Assembly: GCA_903925275.1 (NCBI GenBank)
Contig: CAIYES010000495.1
Location: 1 to 44,260, forward strand
Length of the DNA: 44,260 bases
From: an uncultured Bacteroidales bacterium
Lineage (GTDB): Bacteria; Bacteroidota; Bacteroidia; Bacteroidales; FEN-979
Reading direction: 5' to 3'
Shown here: piece by piece, positions 39,847 to 44,260 of the stretch
Position numbering within the stretch: the first letter of the stretch is position 1
Layout of the letters: every line of letters starts with the position of its first letter
The notes under the pieces: generated by a model
Databases searched by the model: none
What the model saw: only the letters and a program-made list of their open reading frames with translations
Told to the model about the DNA's origin: nothing
Translations under genes and position numbers: made by a program

Positions 39847-41757
39847 TCATGTCATCTGCTCTGCACTCCGCTTGATAAACGCTGCAAGATCTTTTCCTTT
39901 CAGCATATTCTGTGCTAACAATGCGAGGTCAAACAACTGCTTGATGGTCGAAGCCTGCTTTTCACCATCAGGTTCAAGCAAGAGCCGTCCAACTACCGGA
40001 TTGTTCGAGTTTACGATCAGGTTGTAGTTTTCAGGCATTTCTCCCATAAATCCATAACCACCGCCACCCCCGAGAGCCGACATATCCTTCATGCGACGCA
40101 TAAATTCATTCTGTGTGATGAAAAGTGGCAATTCTGACTGGCTCAGGCTTTCAAAGGCGATGGTGAATTTTTTGGAATCGATCTGTTTTTCCATCATCTC
40201 CCTGATCGATTTCTGCTGATCATCATTCAGTTTCGAAGGCAGTGCATCATCTTTTTTGATGAGCTTGTCAACCGTGTCTGAATCAACCCGGGTGAAACGT
40301 GTTTTCTCTAATTTTTGTTCAAGCGTATTGATGAAATGGGCTTCGAGTATACCATCCATCATCAGAACATCGTATCCTCTCGCTTTGACCGATTCTATGA
40401 AACTGTATTGTTCATGCTGATTTGTGGCATACAGATAAATAAGCTGTCCCTCTTTATCTTTTTGTGCCGGTTTAACTAATTTTTCGTATTCCTCAAATGT
40501 AAAGTATTTATTGTCGACATTTTTCAACAGACAGAACTTCTTAGCCCGGTCGTAGAATTCAGGTTGTGAAATGATGCCATACTCAATGAACACTTTAATG
40601 TCGTCCCATTTGGCTTCAAAATCCGGACGGGCATCCTTGAACAGCGATTCCAATTTATCAGCCACCTTTTTAGTGATGTGGTTTGATATCTTTTTTACAT
40701 TCGGGTCGCTCTGCAGATAGCTGCGTGATACATTGAGCGGAATGTCTGGTGAGTCGATTACCCCGTGTAACAGTGTAAGAAAATCAGGGACAATTCCCTC
40801 AACCGAATCGGTCACAAACACCTGGTTACAGTACAACTGGATCTTGTCTTTCTGAACCTCCAGATTCCGCTTCACCTTCGGAAAGTACAATATTCCGGTA
40901 AGGTTAAAAGGATAATCGACATTCAGATGTATCCAGAACAACGGCTCCTCAAAAGTATAGGGATACAGTTCATGGTAAAAACTCTTATAATCCTCATCTT
41001 TCAAATCAACCGGTTTTTTCTTCCAGATCGGGTTTGTATTGTTGATAATGCGTGGCTTTTCAACTTCAATCTGCTTGTCATTGCCATCTTTGTCTTTTTC
41101 ACCTTCGATTTTCTCCCAGGTCTTTTCTGTTCCAAATTGAATGGGAACCGGCAGGAACTTGCAGTATTTTTTCAGGATACCGAGTAACGTATGTTCTTCC
41201 AGATAATCTTTTGAATCGTCAGCAATGTGCAGGATTACCTCGGTGCCACGATCCTTTTTATCTGATTCATCCATGGTGTAATCGGGACTTCCGTCACATT
41301 CCCAGTGAACCGCAGAGGTTTCACCCTTTTTCTGGTAAGTTTTTGTGATTATTTCAACCTTTTCTGAAACCATGAAACTGGAGTAGAAACCCAAACCAAA
41401 GTGACCAATAATCGCATTCATTTCTGATTCCGACTTGGTCTTAAATTTCTTGATAAACTCTTCCGCACTGGAAAAAGCTATCTGGTTGATGTATTTATCT
41501 ACCTCTGCCTGGGTCATGCCAATTCCTTTGTCTTTGACAGAAATCGTCTTTTTCTTTGTATCCAGGGTCACTTCAATGGTTATGTCATCGATATCGCCAC
41601 TATATTTTCCCAACGCTGCCAATGTTTTCAACTTTTGTGTAGCATCAACGGCATTGGAAATCAGCTCACGTAAAAATATTTCGTGTTCTGAATAGAGGAA
41701 TTTTTTTATTATCGGAAAGATGTTTTCAGTTTTGACGTCAATTTTACCTTTTTGCAT
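39847..41757 (-). CDS. htpG: Molecular chaperone HtpG (Hsp90)
   Basis: Cytosolic ATP-dependent chaperone, 636 aa, full length. The N-terminal GHKL ATPase has LRELISNAVDA (Mg/ATP Asn), DKGIGMT, and GHFGLGFYSSFMV in the lid; the middle domain has GVIDSPDIPLNVSRSYLQ with the catalytic-loop Arg; and the C-terminal dimerisation domain ends in a helical segment. A Gly-rich insert (GGGGGYGF) near residue 560 is the only unusual stretch. There is no heat-shock inverted repeat (CIRCE-like) in the 180-base upstream gap shared with ilvE. Confidence 0.97.
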   Translation of the reverse strand: MQKGKIDVKTENIFPIIKKFLYSEHEIFLRELISNAVDATQKLKTLAALGKYSGDIDDITIEVTLDTKKKTISVKDKGIGMTQAEVDKYINQIAFSSAEEFIKKFKTKSESEMNAIIGHFGLGFYSSFMVSEKVEIITKTYQKKGETSAVHWECDGSPDYTMDESDKKDRGTEVILHIADDSKDYLEEHTLLGILKKYCKFLPVPIQFGTEKTWEKIEGEKDKDGNDKQIEVEKPRIINNTNPIWKKKPVDLKDEDYKSFYHELYPYTFEEPLFWIHLNVDYPFNLTGILYFPKVKRNLEVQKDKIQLYCNQVFVTDSVEGIVPDFLTLLHGVIDSPDIPLNVSRSYLQSDPNVKKISNHITKKVADKLESLFKDARPDFEAKWDDIKVFIEYGIISQPEFYDRAKKFCLLKNVDNKYFTFEEYEKLVKPAQKDKEGQLIYLYATNQHEQYSFIESVKARGYDVLMMDGILEAHFINTLEQKLEKTRFTRVDSDTVDKLIKKDDALPSKLNDDQQKSIREMMEKQIDSKKFTIAFESLSQSELPLFITQNEFMRRMKDMSALGGGGGYGFMGEMPENYNLIVNSNNPVVGRLLLEPDGEKQASTIKQLFDLALLAQNMLKGKDLAAFIKRSAEQMT

Positions 41758-41938
41758 AGCTGATTAATTTTGTTTTACGGAGCAGGTTATATCAAAGCGG
41801 GTGCCAATCGGGTTTGACTGACAAAATGACAAGGGATTCAGGGGTTATCTTTTTTTTTTCACTATAATTTTCAGATGAGGAAAATTCCTAACTTTACGGG
41901 GTATTTCGCCTGAAACACAAACTAAAAAACCCACTGAT

Positions 41939-42958
41939 ATGAACACGATTGATTGGAAAAACCTGCCGTTCGGTTATTTTAAAACCGACTACAATGTCCG
42001 GTGTTATTACAAAGACGGAAAATGGGGGGAACCGGAAGTTACCGACTCTGAAAACATCACCATGCACATGGCTGCAACCTGTCTTCACTATGGTCAGGAG
42101 GCATTTGAAGGCATGAAAGCCTTTACCGGGAAAGATGGGAAGATTCGGATTTTTCGTTTGGAGGAAAATGCCAAACGGATGATCAAATCTGCTAAAGGAG
42201 TGATGATGGCCGAAGTTCCTGTTGAGTTGTTTTCTGAAGTAGTTCTTAAAGCTGTAAAACTGAATCTGAAATACGTTCCGCCCTATGGAGAAGGAGCCTC
42301 CTTGTATATCAGACCTTTATTGATCGGTACCGGTGCACAGGTTGGTGTAAAAGCCGCAAAGGAATATTTATTCATGGTATTTGTTGGTCCGGTAGGACCT
42401 TATTTCAAGGAGGGATTCAATCCTGTCAAGATGCAGATTGTTCGCGACTATGACCGCGCTGCACCATTGGGTACAGGCCACATCAAAGTGGGTGGAAACT
42501 ATGCTGCAAGTCTTCGTGCCGGGGAACGCGCCCATGCTGATGGTTTTGCCTCATGTATTTTTTTGGATGCAAAGGAGAAAAAATATATCGATGAAGCTGG
42601 TCCTGCCAATTTTTTTGGCATCAAAAACAATACATATATAACCCCCGATTCATCATCAATTCTTCCTTCAATTACCAACATGTCGTTACGGGTTCTTGCT
42701 GCTGAGATGGGATTGAAGGTTGAAAAGCGCCAGGTACCTGTAGAGGAGTTAGAAGAGTTTGAGGAAGTTGGTGCATGTGGCACCGCTGCTGTGATTTCAC
42801 CAATATGTATGATTCACGACCGTGACACCGGAAAACAATATAAATACTGTAAAAACGGTCAGCCCGGAACGATTTCTCAGAAGTTATACAATAAGCTCAA
42901 AGGGATCCAGGAAGGCCTCGAGCCTGATACCCATGGGTGGATCACCATTGTTGAATAA
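41939..42958 (+). CDS. ilvE: Branched-chain amino acid aminotransferase
   Basis: PLP fold-type IV enzyme, 339 aa, interconverting Val, Leu and Ile with their 2-keto acids using glutamate/2-oxoglutarate. Landmarks are LHYGQEAFEGMKAF at the N-terminal substrate loop, the Schiff-base Lys183 in GTGHIKVGGNYA, and DEAGPANFFGIK with the cofactor-contacting Glu. CGTAAVISPI at the C-terminus is family-typical. The size and IKVGGNYA motif favour the larger eukaryote-like class of BCATs. No other ilv or leu genes are in the window. A weak TAACTTTA element is upstream at 41889. Confidence 0.95.
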   Translation: MNTIDWKNLPFGYFKTDYNVRCYYKDGKWGEPEVTDSENITMHMAATCLHYGQEAFEGMKAFTGKDGKIRIFRLEENAKRMIKSAKGVMMAEVPVELFSEVVLKAVKLNLKYVPPYGEGASLYIRPLLIGTGAQVGVKAAKEYLFMVFVGPVGPYFKEGFNPVKMQIVRDYDRAAPLGTGHIKVGGNYAASLRAGERAHADGFASCIFLDAKEKKYIDEAGPANFFGIKNNTYITPDSSSILPSITNMSLRVLAAEMGLKVEKRQVPVEELEEFEEVGACGTAAVISPICMIHDRDTGKQYKYCKNGQPGTISQKLYNKLKGIQEGLEPDTHGWITIVE

Positions 42959-43010
42959 CAGTTAATACATCTGCACTGCTTCTAAGAACGAGCGTAATAA
43001 ATCGCAGTTG

Positions 43011-44057
43011 ATGAAACCTGAATTGAAAATTTTGTGTTTTCTGACTTTTACGCTTCTTTTATCCCTGGAAATACAGGCACAGAATCCGTTCAGGCCGCCT
43101 TCGTTGCCCGGAGTGACTTCAATCAGACGAAGGATGATCCTGCTTGAACGTATTGATCATCCGGTTTTGCTCAAGATCAGCGAACAGTATATGATGCATG
43201 GGGCAGTTGTGCATAATTCTGGTACAAAGGTAGTTCATGCCCGGATCCGGCGGATCAGGGGAGATTCACTTTACCTTGACTCAGCCGGCTACCGCTTCCG
43301 TGACCTTGAATCATTTGATCTTCCCAATTTCAACATATACAAGCGATCAGATTCACTGAAATGGAGGGTGTTCTTTCCCCCTGAAAATATTTATCATGAC
43401 CGTGATACCTATGCATCTTATATGAGGAAGATGACAAAACAATTTAAAAAAGATAAGTCATCTGCAGTTTCCTGTCGTTCTTTTCACAATATCCTGAAAG
43501 TTAATATTACCAAAGTTATCAATGCAGAAATAGCCTTTGATTATGAACGCCGGTTAGCAGACCGCTGGACGTTTGAAGTCGAAGCCGGGTATCAGTTTGC
43601 CTCCGGTTATCGCATGGGTGATGATTTCTTCCTCGATAGTTATCCTTTATGGAAATATAGTGGAATCAATATCGTGGCGGGCCCTAAATTTTATCTTGGC
43701 AGGATTGTATATCTTCAGATGATTGTGATTTACCACTATCTGGATATGGATTTATCAAGAACAAAAACGGCAAATTCCGGTCATTATGGACTGCAGTATC
43801 AGTATCGCAATGATTTTGGCGGTGCACTGAGGTTTGGACTGCTCTCCCGGGCATTCGGTTCCATGGTGTTTGACAGTTATATTGGAATCGGTCTTAAAGC
43901 ATGTCGTATAAACCAGTTTATTTACGGGTCATATTCATACGATGACTCGAACAACTACTTTAACTGGTACAATACTGACCATTCGGCAGATCATAACCAT
44001 GTTACCCTGCTCAAGCCTGTCATCAACCTGGGGATCAAAATCGGAATTGGATTTTAA
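43011..44057 (+). CDS. Secreted/outer-membrane protein of unknown function with barrel-like C-terminus
   Basis: A 348-aa protein from the ATG at 43011 (a TTG at 43008 is the codon before). A signal peptide ends at LEIQAQ (about 24). The next 130 residues have no recognised domain. From about residue 150 the sequence alternates aromatic and polar residues in strands (EIAFDYERRLADRWTFEVE, AGPKFYLGRIVYLQMIVIYHY, LKPVINLGIKIGIGF) and ends in Phe, as in outer-membrane barrels of 8-10 strands. I do not recognise the family beyond this. It follows ilvE by 52 bases on the same strand, with no obvious link. Confidence 0.7.
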   Translation: MKPELKILCFLTFTLLLSLEIQAQNPFRPPSLPGVTSIRRRMILLERIDHPVLLKISEQYMMHGAVVHNSGTKVVHARIRRIRGDSLYLDSAGYRFRDLESFDLPNFNIYKRSDSLKWRVFFPPENIYHDRDTYASYMRKMTKQFKKDKSSAVSCRSFHNILKVNITKVINAEIAFDYERRLADRWTFEVEAGYQFASGYRMGDDFFLDSYPLWKYSGINIVAGPKFYLGRIVYLQMIVIYHYLDMDLSRTKTANSGHYGLQYQYRNDFGGALRFGLLSRAFGSMVFDSYIGIGLKACRINQFIYGSYSYDDSNNYFNWYNTDHSADHNHVTLLKPVINLGIKIGIGF

Positions 44058-44105
44058 CTGACCCGCACCTTCCTTAACAAAATATGAATATCTGCTGAAT
44101 GGGTG

Positions 44106-44135
44106 TTTTGCCCCGGACTTTAGTCCGGGGCAAAA
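44106..44135. repeat. REP-like palindrome with 14-bp stem
   Basis: TTTTGCCCCGGACT (44106-44119) pairs perfectly with AGTCCGGGGCAAAA (44122-44135) with only two bases between. It lies 48 bases after the last gene. It could terminate transcription (A-run left, short A-run right), but its exact dyad form suggests a dispersed extragenic palindrome. The rest of 44058-44260 shows no gene. Confidence 0.7.
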
Positions 44136-44260
44136 GATTGCCGGATAGTCTTAATGGTATAATTTGAAATGTCTGCTTTTCAGGGATCAAGAGAAATTTC
44201 TGGGGGTTTTACACTTTCTCACAATTTGCAGCATAGCTGACTAATCTTTGTAGTACTAAT

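Noticed and set aside
41758-41938. Heat-shock operator upstream of htpG
   Set aside because: No CIRCE-type inverted repeat or clear TAnnTTTG element on the htpG strand was found in the gap.

Overview
The window looks like chromosomal DNA from a member of the Bacteroidota (class Bacteroidia). The evidence is: secreted proteins ending in type IX secretion (T9SS) sorting domains; a PorE-like TPR/beta-propeller/OmpA protein; a fused CcoN-CcoO oxidase subunit; DUF4492 and DUF349 proteins; and several -7 elements of the Bacteroidota form TAnnTTTG. There is no phage, plasmid, transposase, CRISPR array, tRNA or rRNA. Gene density is high, and most of the window is core metabolism.

Layout: 1-7140 (+): a PLP-dependent sulfur amino acid lyase, a patatin/beta-barrel protein, a DUF349 protein and chorismate synthase. 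7167-10110 (-): a T9SS cargo protein followed by aguB and aguA, the two steps from agmatine to putrescine. 10243-12318 (+): the PorE-like OmpA protein. 12369-16592 (-): a complete riboflavin operon, ribD-ribE-ribBA-ribH, with its own promoter element, an FMN riboswitch and a terminator. 16645-18987 (-): a large T9SS cargo protein. 19094-19798 (+): an SDR. 19850-21411 (-): a VOC protein overlapping hydF. 21782-28293 (+): a nine-PAS hybrid histidine kinase and a receiver-first kinase. 28391-37403 (+): a complete cbb3 oxidase locus, ccoI-ccoS-ccoNO-ccoQ-ccoP-ccoG-ccoH-DsbD_2/SafE-like, then a cytochrome c lipoprotein. 37482-39713 (-): lemA, two TPM-domain proteins and DUF4492. 39847-41757 (-): htpG. 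41939-44057 (+): ilvE and a barrel-like outer-membrane protein.

Functionally, the cbb3 locus supports respiration at low oxygen, while hydF implies an [FeFe]-hydrogenase elsewhere in the genome. Together they suggest an organism that switches between fermentation and microaerobic respiration, and the two large sensor proteins lie between these modules.

The most unusual signal is not a gene. Intergenic gaps hold spacer-free tandem arrays of 7-, 8- or 9-bp units drawn from a few related unit families. Two gaps of the rib operon carry the same composite (7-mers, then 8-mers, then 9-mers, directly abutting, same order and orientation). Several arrays start at or within a few bases of the upstream stop codon, and two supply the start codon of the next gene. 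One appears to lie in a 5' leader downstream of a good promoter match. Three unrelated perfect palindromes of REP type are also present. I did not find a convincing new multi-gene system; the arrays are the best candidate for undescribed biology.
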